Source: Pseudomonas taiwanensis (GTDB lineage: Bacteria > Pseudomonadota > Gammaproteobacteria > Pseudomonadales > Pseudomonadaceae). From it: 64,000 nt of DNA. Positions within the stretch are counted from its first letter, which is position 1, and each line of letters opens with the position of its first letter. The notes below the pieces were generated by a model. That model made no database searches. It saw only the letters and a program-made list of their open reading frames with translations, and was not told the DNA's origin. Where the stretch lies: assembly GCF_013393345.1 (NCBI RefSeq), contig NZ_QJRF01000042.1:25212-89211 (forward strand), in the 5' to 3' direction. This document shows, piece by piece, positions 47,842 to 57,915 of this stretch. Position numbers and translations under genes: made by a program.

Positions 47842-50800
47842 TCAACTCTTGGCTGCATAGATGTAGTGCTGGCCCGCTCCCAGATGGCCATAAAGCTCAG
47901 ACCAGTAAAATCGGAGTTCTACCGTTGTGAACCCGGCGTTCCTTATGTCTTGCAGGAACGACCATCCGAAGTCAGTGAAAACGAGGCTGCCATCATTGGA
48001 AACGGGATTGCCGTGGAAAACCGGTGGGAGAATATGCTCAACCTCTCCGTTGATAACCCGTGCCCGCTGCACGCACTGTTTATGGTCCAGATGGAAAGGA
48101 ACAGTCAGCAATAACTCCCCGCGAGGCCGCAGTACCCTGTACGCCTCCATCAAGGCGGCCTTGGGCTCGACCACATGCTCAAGCACATCATTGCTGATAA
48201 TGAGATCGAAGCTGTCGTTGGTGAAACTCAGCCGCTCGACGTCCTCATGCCTGATTCCGTTGATGTGAGCGCCCGGTGCCACATCGGGCCCCAAGTATTC
48301 GCTGCCCACGCACTGGACCTTGGGGAGTGCCGCACATACCCACTGATAGATAGAAGTCACCTGCTCCATCAGATAGACGTCTGGACGTTTATCGCGATGA
48401 TGCTTCACTGCTGTCCTTGCAGCGCAAGCGGTCGCGCGCTGCCGATTGTTCAATCCACAGCCAGGGCAAACCAAGCGCTCACGCCAGTTGGGTATCCAGT
48501 TGGCCTTGTCCCTGATTGCGCCGCACTGAGTGTCGACCAGAAACTCGGTTTGTTTCTCGCAGACGCGGCAGTAGCCCGCCAGATGGTAGGCGTCGCTGGC
48601 GCTATTTGCGGAAATGATGTCCCACTCCGTTTGCCGAGCACGTTTTGTATCGGCGGTCTCAATCCAGTGTTGGAACTCCTGCCAGTTGCTTATCGACCGG
48701 GTTCTTTCATAGGGATCGCTGGCCTGATCGGGAATGAACTTCCCTATCCCGCCCACGTCCGTACCGACGGGCAGGGTGAAACCTCGTTCCATGGTTTCAT
48801 GAGTAGGCACGCCTACTTTTTTCAGCATACGTCGGACAATGTCCATTCCTGCCTGGAGGGAGAAAGTGCGCTGGACATAGTCAAGGCCGCCCCTGGAGAA
48901 GGATTCCCACAACTGATGATCGCCATGAAGGCGAACTACCGCCTCGGCGAACTCAAGCGGGTCGTCCACCACGCAAACTCCGTCGCCGTCTTGCAGGCCC
49001 ATTCCCTCGGCGCCGATAGTCGTGGAGACACAAGGCAAGCCATAGCTGAGGCTGGTGCCGATCTTGCCCTTGATGCCGGCGCCATACCGTAGCGGGACGA
49101 CACTCAGCAAGCTTCGGTCCAGCACCTCGCGCAGGTCGGCGACGTACCCCACCACTTCGATTCCATTGCCTGCCAGGGCGAGTATCGCCGGGGGCATACG
49201 GCTGCCAACGATTCGGAAACGAATGTCGGGCAGACGGGCCCTGATCAGCGGGAATATTTCCTTGGCGAAATAGAGCACGGCATCGACGTTGGGTTGATGC
49301 TGGTAACCACCTATGAATACCAAGCCGTTTCGCTGGGAGAACTGCACCTTGGTCCCCGGAATATCGATGGCCCAAGGGAAAAGAAAAATTCTCTCGCTAC
49401 TGGCGCTCGACACCAACTCAGCAGCCAGCTGCTCTGCCTCATAAGTGCTGTGCACTATTGTTCCATCGACAGATTCTATTACCTGGAGCTCTCGAGTCTT
49501 TGTCCGCTCTGCCTCGTTCAGCTGCGCCTGCGAGCCGGAGAGCGTGGCTTCACGCATTTCTCTCAAATGATGAAGATCAGAAGTGTGGAAGATGATCTTC
49601 GCGCCCCGGCAATACTTGCGAAGCAGGCGCATGTTCCGCTCGGCGGCCAACATACGGAACACTACCACCACATCATACTGATCCCCGAAGTCACTCAAAT
49701 GTTGCTCGATCGAACTCACGTAGGGGGCATACAGGCACTCGATCCCTATTCTCTGCAAATCCTTGGTATAGGGGTCCATATAGAGGAAATTATCCTCGGG
49801 GACGAATGTGACCTTGAATCCGAGAGCCTGGAAAATGCGCATCATGTTAATGATGGTGATGGATCCGGCGTCCTGGTCTGGAGTCGGCGTGCAATGGTCA
49901 AGGAACAGTACGCGCGCCCCCACGCAACGATCCTTTTCTGTGTGAGGAGAAACGCCAGGCGTCCCGTGCGAGGCCATTACCGATTGCCAACGCTCGAACA
50001 GTTTCTTCGCATTCGCTACCTGGTAGGCCTTGACGCCGCCTGTTACTTCCTTGCCGGAAGTGACGCCCTCAAAATGCACAACTTCTGACAAGGGTTGATA
50101 GACGACGCGATGACCGGCCTGACGGACGCGGAAAGCCAAGTCCGAATCCTCGCCATAGGCTGGTAGAAAATGTTCGTCGAACCCGCCAAGGCGCTTGTAA
50201 AGAACCCGGCTTATCGCGATGGATGCACCAGAACAATAGTCAACGTCTCGGGCGTAGGAAAACTCCGGTCCGAGCGGGTCCTGCATCCGACCAAAGTTCC
50301 AGGCGGAACCATCCTGCCAGATAATTCCTCCCGCCTCCTGCAGGCGCCCATCCGGATAAACGAGTTTGGAGCCAACAAGGCCAACATCTGGAATACAGTT
50401 GAATGTCTCGACCAACTCATCCAGCCAGCCGGGGCGAACAACCGTGTCGTTGTTCAGCATTACCAACAATGATCCACGCGAAACTTCAGCACCGTTATTA
50501 CAGGAACGGATGAAGCCAAGATTCTTCTTGTTCCTAACTACACGGACACCCTTGATCGTCTTCAACATATCCAGGGTGTCATCAGTAGAGCAGTCGTCAA
50601 CCACAATGACTTCGAAACTGTAGTTGGAACGGTGCGACTGCAGCGAAAGCAGGCAGCGATAGGTGTAGCCAGCCTGCCCGTAAACCGGAATGACTATGGA
50701 AACAACTGGCTTGTCCGGCAGGTAAATCTCGAATCCGCCAGCGATGCCCGTCGGCTCGCTCTCTACATCGTGCCTTCGAAGCCCTTCCCCGAGCCCGGAT

Positions 50801-52404
50801 TGCCACAGCTTATAAGACAGCGTATGTGAAAAAAGCCTCGGAAAGATCCGGTAGCAAGCACCCTTCAATCGATTGCGCGTGACAACCGAAACGGGAAGGC
50901 GGTGGTAGATCTTGCGCAACACTGCGATCAGGAAGCTGCCGGGATGTTCGAGGGCGAATCGCACCACGGCATTTATGCGTCGAAGTGGCGCCGTCAGCCT
51001 CCAGGAGCGTGAGTTTTGAATCAGATTCAGCGTTGCCGTGAGCTCTTCTAGCTGCCCAACAAGCGTGCGACGCTCCTCTTCCGTGGCACGCGCAAGTTCC
51101 GCAATACGAGTCTCACTCTCTATCGAGTGCTGAGTCAGAACTCTGATCTCGTTTCCGCGTTGGACCGCTAACAAATCCTGGGCGCGAATCCGAACATCAC
51201 GCTCCTGCAGCGAAAGCTCCAGTTCGCCAATCAGGTCACCATGCTGGACCACCAGCTCGTTCAGTTCGGCGGCCTGCTCATCTTTCCGTTGTAGCAACGT
51301 ATCAAGCTCGGACACTTGCTGATCCCTTTCCAGCAAGAGCCGATTCAATACCTCTAGACGCTCATCATGCTCGATAACCAATTGATTGAGACGAAGGACC
51401 TGTTCGCCTCTCTCGGTAACGTCTTGGAGTCGAACGGCCAACTGGTTGTCGCGCTCCATCAAATTCCGATTAAGCGCATCAATCTGCCCGTCGCGCTCAG
51501 TTATAGACTGGACAAGCTCGATGGCACGCCCATCCCGCTCAAGTATTGTCTTGGTCAGGCTGACAACGTGTGAGTCCCTTTCGGATAACGCCAGGCTCAG
51601 ATTGCGAATCTGGTCGCGACACTGTCCGACCATCTCATCGAGATTCTGCGCCCACCGGGCGAAGCCGACGTACTGCTTGACCAGATCCAGGTTCCCGGGG
51701 CTCAGTACAGACGCTCCCACTGTCGGCACCAGGTCCGCACTCGCCGCACAGATCGCTATGAAGTAAACCGGTTCGACCAGACGTCCGGCCGTGGGCCGGA
51801 GTTGTACGCCATCGTCCTGCCATGCACGAAACGACCGCGGCTCGCCGATCAGAGGCTGGATAACGGAGCCCATCAGCATTCGCTGCCCCAGGTAGCGGAC
51901 AGCGGGGAACTGGGCACGCAGCAACTCATCGAGTTCCTCAAGGTCGAGTTCCTTCACGTGAAACTCGTTGTGGCCGCCACTCTCGAGCGCATAGACAGGG
52001 CGGTTAGGTGAAGAGATGACGAGAACACCGTCCTTGCGCAGCACCCTTCGCACCTCGGCAAGCATCTCCGACTGCTCAGCCAGGTGTTCGATAGTTTCGA
52101 AGGAAACAACCACATCGAAAGTTTCGTCGGCATAGTCGATAGCAGAGGCGCTTCCTTGTTTGAAGGTAAGGTTGTCCTTCGCATAGGTACGCGATGCATG
52201 CACGATGGCGTCTTCAGAAACATCCACCCCCACCACTAACTCTGCGGAAGATGCAATTACAAAGGAGCCATAACCTTCGCCACAGGCGATATCGAGAACG
52301 CTTTTTCCTTCAACAAGATCAAGCACCAACGCATAGCGGTGGTAATGTTCAATTCGAATCTTGCCCTGTTCGGACGGAACAAAGCGCTCTCCTGTAAACT
52401 CCAT
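47842..52404 (-). CDS. Four-module polysaccharide protein: methyltransferase, coiled coil, GT2, GT4, methyltransferase
   Basis: The 1520-residue protein has, in order, an N-terminal methyltransferase (about 1-190; VLDIACGEGYGSFVI), a long coiled coil (about 256-465), a GT2 glycosyltransferase (about 567-800; VVSIVIPVYGQ, VVDDCSTDDT, LNNDTVV), a GT4-like transferase (about 830-1200; VFIGGYQHQPNVDAVLYF, VVPLRYGAGIKGKI) and a C-terminal methyltransferase (about 1270-1520) with a Cys cluster (CRVCEKQ, CPGCG). The coiled coil is made of ten 14-residue repeats marked by ERD-like triplets at 275, 289, 303 and so on to 401. In WbdD proteins a methyltransferase with a coiled coil caps chains and measures their length, so a similar role is proposed here. 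It has no signal peptide and probably works at the inner face of the membrane. Confidence 0.92.
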   Translation of the reverse strand: MEFTGERFVPSEQGKIRIEHYHRYALVLDLVEGKSVLDIACGEGYGSFVIASSAELVVGVDVSEDAIVHASRTYAKDNLTFKQGSASAIDYADETFDVVVSFETIEHLAEQSEMLAEVRRVLRKDGVLVISSPNRPVYALESGGHNEFHVKELDLEELDELLRAQFPAVRYLGQRMLMGSVIQPLIGEPRSFRAWQDDGVQLRPTAGRLVEPVYFIAICAASADLVPTVGASVLSPGNLDLVKQYVGFARWAQNLDEMVGQCRDQIRNLSLALSERDSHVVSLTKTILERDGRAIELVQSITERDGQIDALNRNLMERDNQLAVRLQDVTERGEQVLRLNQLVIEHDERLEVLNRLLLERDQQVSELDTLLQRKDEQAAELNELVVQHGDLIGELELSLQERDVRIRAQDLLAVQRGNEIRVLTQHSIESETRIAELARATEEERRTLVGQLEELTATLNLIQNSRSWRLTAPLRRINAVVRFALEHPGSFLIAVLRKIYHRLPVSVVTRNRLKGACYRIFPRLFSHTLSYKLWQSGLGEGLRRHDVESEPTGIAGGFEIYLPDKPVVSIVIPVYGQAGYTYRCLLSLQSHRSNYSFEVIVVDDCSTDDTLDMLKTIKGVRVVRNKKNLGFIRSCNNGAEVSRGSLLVMLNNDTVVRPGWLDELVETFNCIPDVGLVGSKLVYPDGRLQEAGGIIWQDGSAWNFGRMQDPLGPEFSYARDVDYCSGASIAISRVLYKRLGGFDEHFLPAYGEDSDLAFRVRQAGHRVVYQPLSEVVHFEGVTSGKEVTGGVKAYQVANAKKLFERWQSVMASHGTPGVSPHTEKDRCVGARVLFLDHCTPTPDQDAGSITIINMMRIFQALGFKVTFVPEDNFLYMDPYTKDLQRIGIECLYAPYVSSIEQHLSDFGDQYDVVVVFRMLAAERNMRLLRKYCRGAKIIFHTSDLHHLREMREATLSGSQAQLNEAERTKTRELQVIESVDGTIVHSTYEAEQLAAELVSSASSERIFLFPWAIDIPGTKVQFSQRNGLVFIGGYQHQPNVDAVLYFAKEIFPLIRARLPDIRFRIVGSRMPPAILALAGNGIEVVGYVADLREVLDRSLLSVVPLRYGAGIKGKIGTSLSYGLPCVSTTIGAEGMGLQDGDGVCVVDDPLEFAEAVVRLHGDHQLWESFSRGGLDYVQRTFSLQAGMDIVRRMLKKVGVPTHETMERGFTLPVGTDVGGIGKFIPDQASDPYERTRSISNWQEFQHWIETADTKRARQTEWDIISANSASDAYHLAGYCRVCEKQTEFLVDTQCGAIRDKANWIPNWRERLVCPGCGLNNRQRATACAARTAVKHHRDKRPDVYLMEQVTSIYQWVCAALPKVQCVGSEYLGPDVAPGAHINGIRHEDVERLSFTNDSFDLIISNDVLEHVVEPKAALMEAYRVLRPRGELLLTVPFHLDHKQCVQRARVINGEVEHILPPVFHGNPVSNDGSLVFTDFGWSFLQDIRNAGFTTVELRFYWSELYGHLGAGQHYIYAAKS

Positions 52405-52422
52405 TACTAGCCCCTTTGATTT

Positions 52423-53109
52423 TTATTTCTTAGCAATCAAAACCAGCGCCGATGGATACTCCAAAGCAAAAAACTCACAACTTGAAAACCCCGCCCTGAG
52501 TACGATCTTCCAGACATCCAAGCCGAATTCGGTCACAACCAATTGATCGTCTGAGGACTCACTCTCTGCGCCGTGATAACTTGGCGAGAGACCAAATCTT
52601 GAGCGACTCAATCTATCCACAATTATTGGAACGGTAAAAATACAACGACCTTTGTCTCTCAATACTCTTCGGCATTCAGAGAGCGCCCTTTCCGGATTAG
52701 AAACATGCTCCAGGGTATCCGAATGAATCACCACATCAAAACTAGATGCTTCCAGAGAAAAATCCAGCATGTCCTGCTCGGGAAATTCGACCAGCCGATG
52801 GGATGGCATCTTGCAAAGGACGGGAGTGAGATTCCCAGCTCGATTCACCTCAAGCAGTCGAAGGTCGCACCTCTCACAAAACTCGCGCAAAGTACCATTG
52901 AAGTCATACTCCCTCGTAATAGCCCTAGCCAGAGCAAGACTTCGCAAATTGTTAGAGCATTGGGTGCAATAGAATCCCTGCTGACGGTTTATATAGTCGA
53001 CTTCTGAAGTGACAAGCTGCCAGGCATTAATCAAACCGGGCCAGAGCACCTCGCGCTCGGCGAATTCATTGGCACCGCAAACAGGACAAGTTTCTGCAAA
53101 TGATCGCAT
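52423..53109 (-). CDS. Methyltransferase with N-terminal cysteine motif
   Basis: The 228-residue protein starts at ATG 53109 (MRSFAETCPVCGANEFAERE); a TTG at 53160 is the alternative, and neither site is strong. The first 65 residues contain two CxxC pairs (CPVC and CTQC), probably a zinc ribbon. The rest is a Methyltransf_11-like domain (SSFDVVIHSDTLEHVSNPER, then ALSECRRVLRDKGRCIFTVP). The same layout of CxxC pairs plus methyltransferase forms the C-terminal module of the 1520-residue protein, so the two are paralogous. Its product may methylate the same polysaccharide. Confidence 0.8.
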   Translation of the reverse strand: MRSFAETCPVCGANEFAEREVLWPGLINAWQLVTSEVDYINRQQGFYCTQCSNNLRSLALARAITREYDFNGTLREFCERCDLRLLEVNRAGNLTPVLCKMPSHRLVEFPEQDMLDFSLEASSFDVVIHSDTLEHVSNPERALSECRRVLRDKGRCIFTVPIIVDRLSRSRFGLSPSYHGAESESSDDQLVVTEFGLDVWKIVLRAGFSSCEFFALEYPSALVLIAKK

Positions 53110-53184
53110 GTCCACACCGCAGCTCAAGAGGTTCACGTCAAAGCACAGGTCTCTGAACAATACGCTCTCAGACGCCCTGCCACT

Positions 53185-54546
53185 TTACATATTCTTGCTT
53201 ATATGCGTCTTGACCAACCGAAACGAGACTTCGCGCGCATCGAAACTATCGTCCATATGGGCAATGGGTACAAACGCCATGGAAGCAATCAGATCGATGA
53301 TGGTAAACCCGCCTTTACGCCCCATCGGCTTTAAGTCATCCGCCTCAATCTTAAACTCCAATGAAAAGACGTGCCGCCCAGCGCCAACCCTAGCTACTTC
53401 CCTGGATAGCCCATCCAATTCCAGACGCAGCTCAACGTCTTTCGGAATTTGTTGAGGAAAGATACTCATAAATTGCAAGTTAACCGTATGGGTGCAGCGC
53501 TCCGCTGCATATACAACCATACGCGCCTTCCTTTTCATCCACGGATTCGCTTCTTCCAGATGAAATCCTGACATTGGAACGACCTTTGTGGAAATGCCTA
53601 TTTCCTCAAACTCATAACCCACGTCGTATCCATAATCAGCTAGGACATCATCGGTATAACCAAAGGCCGCCCTCACATTCCTGGTCAGAGCGAGCACCTT
53701 CCAAGCATCCTGAGAGGACATGGACCCTATGCCACATTTCACATCGAACCGTTTATAACTTACTGATGCGAATTCAGAACCTTCCCTGCCAATCTTTCCA
53801 TTTACAAAATCAATCACGCGATCCTCGGGAGCCACTCCAAATTTCGAGTACATATCTTTCACTATGGCCGCAGGGTCTTTAGCCATGTCTTCATAGCGAA
53901 TTGAAAAGCCGCCACCAGAAGACTTCATCACCTTTTGCGCTGCCTCTCCATATTCAAGGTACATACCGATGCCTGCTTCGATATCTCCCTTGAACAAATC
54001 TGAATAGGCGTCTCCCCCCTCGACTCTTGCCTTCATCGAGCGAAGCACACCAAAAGGCTCGCGTACGACAACCAGTTTTTTCAACGAAGAGTCCGCATCG
54101 AAATCTGACATCGCAAAAATATTGCTTGGCGTCTTTTCGCCAAGGAAAGGCCGCGGCATCACCCTGCCGAGACGTTCTCGCAAGATAGAAAGACTACTTC
54201 TGTAAAGATCTTCACCAAACATTTGGCATTCGAGACGCTCTCTGATTGCCGCAGTGATGAAATCAACATCGTGCTCGTGAAATATGATATTTGCCGGATG
54301 CGTCCCCTGGCCGACATTGAAGCGCGGCATCTCGATCATGGAAATAGTGAGTTGCCTATGCAGGTAATCAATGACTGGCCCAAGCCTGTCCTTTCGGCAC
54401 GGCAAACTTCCGAACATGCTGTGGATCAAGGGTAATAAATGCGTCTCGCCCGCATAGCAAAAAATATCTTTCTGCAGAGACATCAGGATTGCGGCCACCG
54501 TTGTACCACCGCGCGGCATTCCCCCGACCAAAAAATCCAACTGCAT
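53185..54546 (-). CDS. Sulfotransferase-like protein
   Basis: The 453-residue protein starts at 54546 (MQLDFLVGGMPRGGTTVAAI) after GGAGG. The N-terminus is the 5'-phosphosulfate-binding loop (GGMPRGGTT) of PAPS-dependent sulfotransferases. The 3'-phosphate-binding part is KLVVVREPFGVLRSMKARV near residue 170. A C-terminal beta-rich extension (about 330-453) is of unknown role, possibly binding the sugar chain. An adenylylsulfate kinase gene for PAPS supply lies at 57916-58509. The target is probably the polysaccharide made by this locus. Base composition is lower in GC than the backbone. Confidence 0.8.
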   Translation of the reverse strand: MQLDFLVGGMPRGGTTVAAILMSLQKDIFCYAGETHLLPLIHSMFGSLPCRKDRLGPVIDYLHRQLTISMIEMPRFNVGQGTHPANIIFHEHDVDFITAAIRERLECQMFGEDLYRSSLSILRERLGRVMPRPFLGEKTPSNIFAMSDFDADSSLKKLVVVREPFGVLRSMKARVEGGDAYSDLFKGDIEAGIGMYLEYGEAAQKVMKSSGGGFSIRYEDMAKDPAAIVKDMYSKFGVAPEDRVIDFVNGKIGREGSEFASVSYKRFDVKCGIGSMSSQDAWKVLALTRNVRAAFGYTDDVLADYGYDVGYEFEEIGISTKVVPMSGFHLEEANPWMKRKARMVVYAAERCTHTVNLQFMSIFPQQIPKDVELRLELDGLSREVARVGAGRHVFSLEFKIEADDLKPMGRKGGFTIIDLIASMAFVPIAHMDDSFDAREVSFRLVKTHISKNM

Positions 54547-54689
54547 CAAATACCTCCGCATCCAGTCGCCACTCAAGCAGTGAGCCAATGAGTGAAATTA
54601 TTATGCTTCCTCATTAGCAACTACCGCATACGTCAAAGTCGCTCTGAAATGGTTGGAAATTTCCGTTTATCCATCGCGCTGCGCCTTGG

Positions 54690-55424
54690 TCAAATTGCGG
54701 CAGCGATGGGCCTCGCCGCCGGTGGTGCCTGGCGCTGCGAGCTATATAAATCGAAAACTTCTTCAACCGACCCCACATGCTTTACAACGTTGTCTTCAAT
54801 CCAAACAACCCTGTCGCATAACTCTTTGACAACAGGTAATACATGTGACACAAGCACCACAGTTTTTTCGGACTTAATTAATCGCTTCATTTCAGCAGAA
54901 GACTTTATTCTAAAATCCTCGTCTCCGACGCCAAGAATTTCGTCCACTAAAAGAACATCGGGGTCAACCTGAATTGCAACCGAGAACCCCAATCGCGCGC
55001 GCATCCCCGATGAATAGGTATGCAATGGCTGATCGATAAAATCTCCAAGGTCTGAAAACTCTATGATCGCATCGAGCCGGCTCGCTATTTCATGCTTGCG
55101 CAGCCCCAACAACATCCCACTCAATAAAGCGTTTTCCCTGCCAGTCAAATGCGGCATGAACCCAACGCCAAGGGCCAACAAGGACACCCGCGCACCATGA
55201 TTCATGACCTCACCACTATCTGGCGCGATAATTCCAGCCATCAACTTCAAGAGCGTACTTTTTCCCGCACCATTTCGGCCGATAACTCCAACCGTCTCGC
55301 CACGCCTGAGCTCAAGCGAAATGTTATGGAGCGGCGTATATCTAGACCACTTTAGAAATCCCTTCCGCAACGGATATGAGACCGTTACATCCCTGAGGCT
55401 AATCAGAACGTCGCCATTGGACAT
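54690..55424 (-). CDS. wzt: O-polysaccharide ABC transporter, ATP-binding protein Wzt
   Basis: The 244-residue ATPase has Walker A (GRNGAGKST), the signature YSSGMRARLGFS and Walker B (VLLVDEILGVGDEDF), in the order of polysaccharide exporters. It ends soon after the nucleotide-binding domain and so lacks the C-terminal carbohydrate-binding domain found in Wzt proteins of about 400 residues. That form exports chains without recognising a terminal cap. Its start overlaps the wzm stop by one base. Together with Wzm it should move undecaprenyl-linked polysaccharide to the periplasm. Confidence 0.95.
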   Translation of the reverse strand: MSNGDVLISLRDVTVSYPLRKGFLKWSRYTPLHNISLELRRGETVGVIGRNGAGKSTLLKLMAGIIAPDSGEVMNHGARVSLLALGVGFMPHLTGRENALLSGMLLGLRKHEIASRLDAIIEFSDLGDFIDQPLHTYSSGMRARLGFSVAIQVDPDVLLVDEILGVGDEDFRIKSSAEMKRLIKSEKTVVLVSHVLPVVKELCDRVVWIEDNVVKHVGSVEEVFDLYSSQRQAPPAARPIAAAI

Positions 55425-56191
55425 TAGAAACCCACCTTCCCATATCGACGATCAAGTTTTCTGAGGAGATAAACCCCAATGAAACCCACAATCAGGGAGA
55501 ATGACAGGATAAGAGCAATATGAGAGGGATTTGGCCATTGGCCATAGATCATTACGCTACGATATTCGCTTATCAGAGCCGCCATCGGATTCAATAGCAA
55601 ATAGCTTCTAATTGGCTCATGAACATCATTTAAATTGAAGAAAACTCCAGACATGAAGAAAACTAGCATCATTCCATTATCGATGACGACTTTCAGGTCG
55701 GGTAAAAAGGGGGTGACGGCTCCGGTCAACATCGCCACTGCTGTCACCATAGCGAACTGCGCAAGCAGGATTATTGGCAAAGACAGCCAGGACGGTCGGG
55801 CATCTACTCCGTAGACGAGTAGAAACACAATGAAAACCAAGAAGACCGGGATGAATCTTGCCGTACTTCCAAACACGGCAATCAGAGGAAATACAAATTT
55901 AGGAACATACACCTGCTGCAGTAAACCGCTATGCACATGTACAGACTGCCCTCCCCCTTTGACACCACTGTCGAACCACTTCCAGACTACAGCCCCGCAA
56001 AGAAAAACAGGAACGAAATCCGGGCCACCGCGATGAAGAATAACAACAAGCAGTATATAGAACGCCGCCAAATACAGAATCGGCTCTATTAGCCACCACA
56101 TTACACCAAGATAGGAGCGCGCCGCTTCAGCCTTCAAGTCCGTGTACGACTTGTAAATAATCAACTCAATACAGTTCCGACACCCCATCAC
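55424..56191 (-). CDS. wzm: O-polysaccharide ABC transporter, permease Wzm
   Basis: The 255-residue inner-membrane protein has about six helices and the ABC-2 polysaccharide-export pattern: the N-terminal KAEAARSYLGVMWWLIEPIL, then FVPVFLCGAVVWKWFDSGV, and MMLVFFMSGVFFNLNDVHEP. It is the first gene of the minus-strand operon, with the promoter in the 590-bp gap upstream. Its length is standard. Confidence 0.95.
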   Translation of the reverse strand: MMGCRNCIELIIYKSYTDLKAEAARSYLGVMWWLIEPILYLAAFYILLVVILHRGGPDFVPVFLCGAVVWKWFDSGVKGGGQSVHVHSGLLQQVYVPKFVFPLIAVFGSTARFIPVFLVFIVFLLVYGVDARPSWLSLPIILLAQFAMVTAVAMLTGAVTPFLPDLKVVIDNGMMLVFFMSGVFFNLNDVHEPIRSYLLLNPMAALISEYRSVMIYGQWPNPSHIALILSFSLIVGFIGVYLLRKLDRRYGKVGF

Positions 56192-56782
56192 TGCACCTCT
56201 TGGTCGCTAAACATTAAACAACCAGCTTTCAGGCAGTCCATTTTCTAATCTCTTCATAATCAGGAGATATGCCCCAGTTACATTTCGCCTATCGACAGGC
56301 GAATAACTCCTGACCCCATGGGAGGAAAGTCATAGCCCATCCCTGACGGTTTTTCAAATCACCCCCCCAAGAAGATTCACTACGAAATCAGATGACACCG
56401 CCCGCTGAATAGGACTGGCGTACTCCATTAGTTGGCTTTTCACGGCGCTAGATGAGTCCGGCGGGATCCAGCCCAGGCCGCTCACAGCGGACGTCACGTC
56501 CAGTGCGAACAGAGCTTGCTGTAGAAAAAATCAGGATTTCCTAGCCACTCTTGATTTCTGGTCTAACCTTGCATTGAAAGCTCTAACGCAAGCAGGCAAA
56601 ACATATTAATAGCCGACTAACTTACTGGCGCGACCGAGAGACTTTCCAGAAATAATTTACCAGTTCAGTATTTGATTTTTTCTCATTACTCAGAACTCAC
56701 GATAACTTTCATTTTTATTGCTCCACTATGACTCTGCCGAAACACAGCGAAATGCATATAAAATTTTCCAGTAAGGCAGCGC
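56192..56782. other. 590-bp divergent intergenic region
   Basis: This AT-rich gap separates the minus-strand operon starting with wzm from the plus-strand group starting with a GT2 gene. I see no gene or stable RNA in it. It must hold both promoters; I could not fix convincing -35/-10 pairs by eye. Its low GC compared with the flanks fits with acquired DNA. Confidence 0.5.
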
Positions 56783-57907
56783 ATGAAACCCGACATCTCT
56801 GGCCATTTGGACAACCATAACCAGGACCACAGCGGCACCCCTGTGAAGATTGGTGTGCTGGTCGTTTGCTGGCACAACTTCGACTTGCTCGACAAGTGCC
56901 TTCTAGCTCTTTCCGGGCAAAGCATCGATATTCACAGAACGGTGGTGATAGACAACTCTAGCGATCATTCCCCACTGGAATTAAATGCGCCCAGACCGGC
57001 GAATACTCTTTACATCAAGCTTGATGAGAATGTGGGCTTCGCCAAAGCCAACAACATCGGAATCGAGCATCTAAGAGACTGCACTTGGGTCGCGCTCATA
57101 AACCCTGACGCGTTTCTCGCTTCCAACTGCCTGGCAGAGCTGCTTCAAGCAACGGTCGATCATCCCGAGGCAAGCAGCTTCGCCGCCGTCACATTGAATG
57201 AGTCCAATCCTGAACTGTTGGATGGTGCCGGCGACGCGTACCACATAAGCGGCCTCTGCTGGCGCCATGGATATGGCCGCGCGGCAAATAGCTGCTCATT
57301 GTTGGACACCGAGATTTTCTCTCCTTGCGCAGCAGTAGCCCTCTATAGACGAGAGGTGTACGAAGCTCTGGGGGGCATGGACGAGGACTATTTCTGCTAT
57401 TGCGAAGACGTGGATCTTGGGTTCCGAATGAGGCTAGCCGGACACAAGAGCCGGTTGATCCCATCCGCCCAAGCATTGCATGTGGGCGCAGCATCGACGG
57501 GCGGACAGCACAGCGACTTCGCGCTTTATCACGGTCATCGCAATCTGGTCTGGACCTTTGTGAAAAACATGCCGGCATCGCTGTTCTGGCTTTTTCTTCC
57601 AGTCCACCTGTTCATGAATCTGGCGACTCTCCTGATTTACACCGCGCGAGGCAAAGGATTGGTCCTGTTTCGCGCCAAGCGAGATGCTCTGATGGGGCTT
57701 CCCGCGGCTTGGCGCAAACGCCAGAAGATCCAGGCGAATCGTTCGGTGAGTTCGCGAGAAATTCTAAGAGTGCTGGACATCAGTCCATTTATCGATCGCA
57801 AACCGGAACCGCTTAAACAGCCCAGCGAGCAGAAAGCGCCGCGACCATGGGCTAGCAACTCAATGGATCGCTGCTCGAAATCATCTCGAGAGAAGAATCC
57901 GGGATAG
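56783..57907 (+). CDS. GT2 family glycosyltransferase
   Basis: The 374-residue protein has a GT2 domain at about 22-255 of the rhamnosyltransferase-like (WbbL) type: VVIDNSSDHS, NVGFAKANNIGI, ALINPDAF, then GGMDEDYFCYCEDVDLGFRM. A hydrophobic C-terminal segment (SLFWLFLPVHLFMNLATLLI, about 263-285) probably anchors it to the inner membrane. The start at 56783 follows AAGG. With dTDP-rhamnose genes in the window, a rhamnosyltransferase is likely but not proven. Confidence 0.9.
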   Translation: MKPDISGHLDNHNQDHSGTPVKIGVLVVCWHNFDLLDKCLLALSGQSIDIHRTVVIDNSSDHSPLELNAPRPANTLYIKLDENVGFAKANNIGIEHLRDCTWVALINPDAFLASNCLAELLQATVDHPEASSFAAVTLNESNPELLDGAGDAYHISGLCWRHGYGRAANSCSLLDTEIFSPCAAVALYRREVYEALGGMDEDYFCYCEDVDLGFRMRLAGHKSRLIPSAQALHVGAASTGGQHSDFALYHGHRNLVWTFVKNMPASLFWLFLPVHLFMNLATLLIYTARGKGLVLFRAKRDALMGLPAAWRKRQKIQANRSVSSREILRVLDISPFIDRKPEPLKQPSEQKAPRPWASNSMDRCSKSSREKNPG

Positions 57908-57915
57908 GGGGAGAA

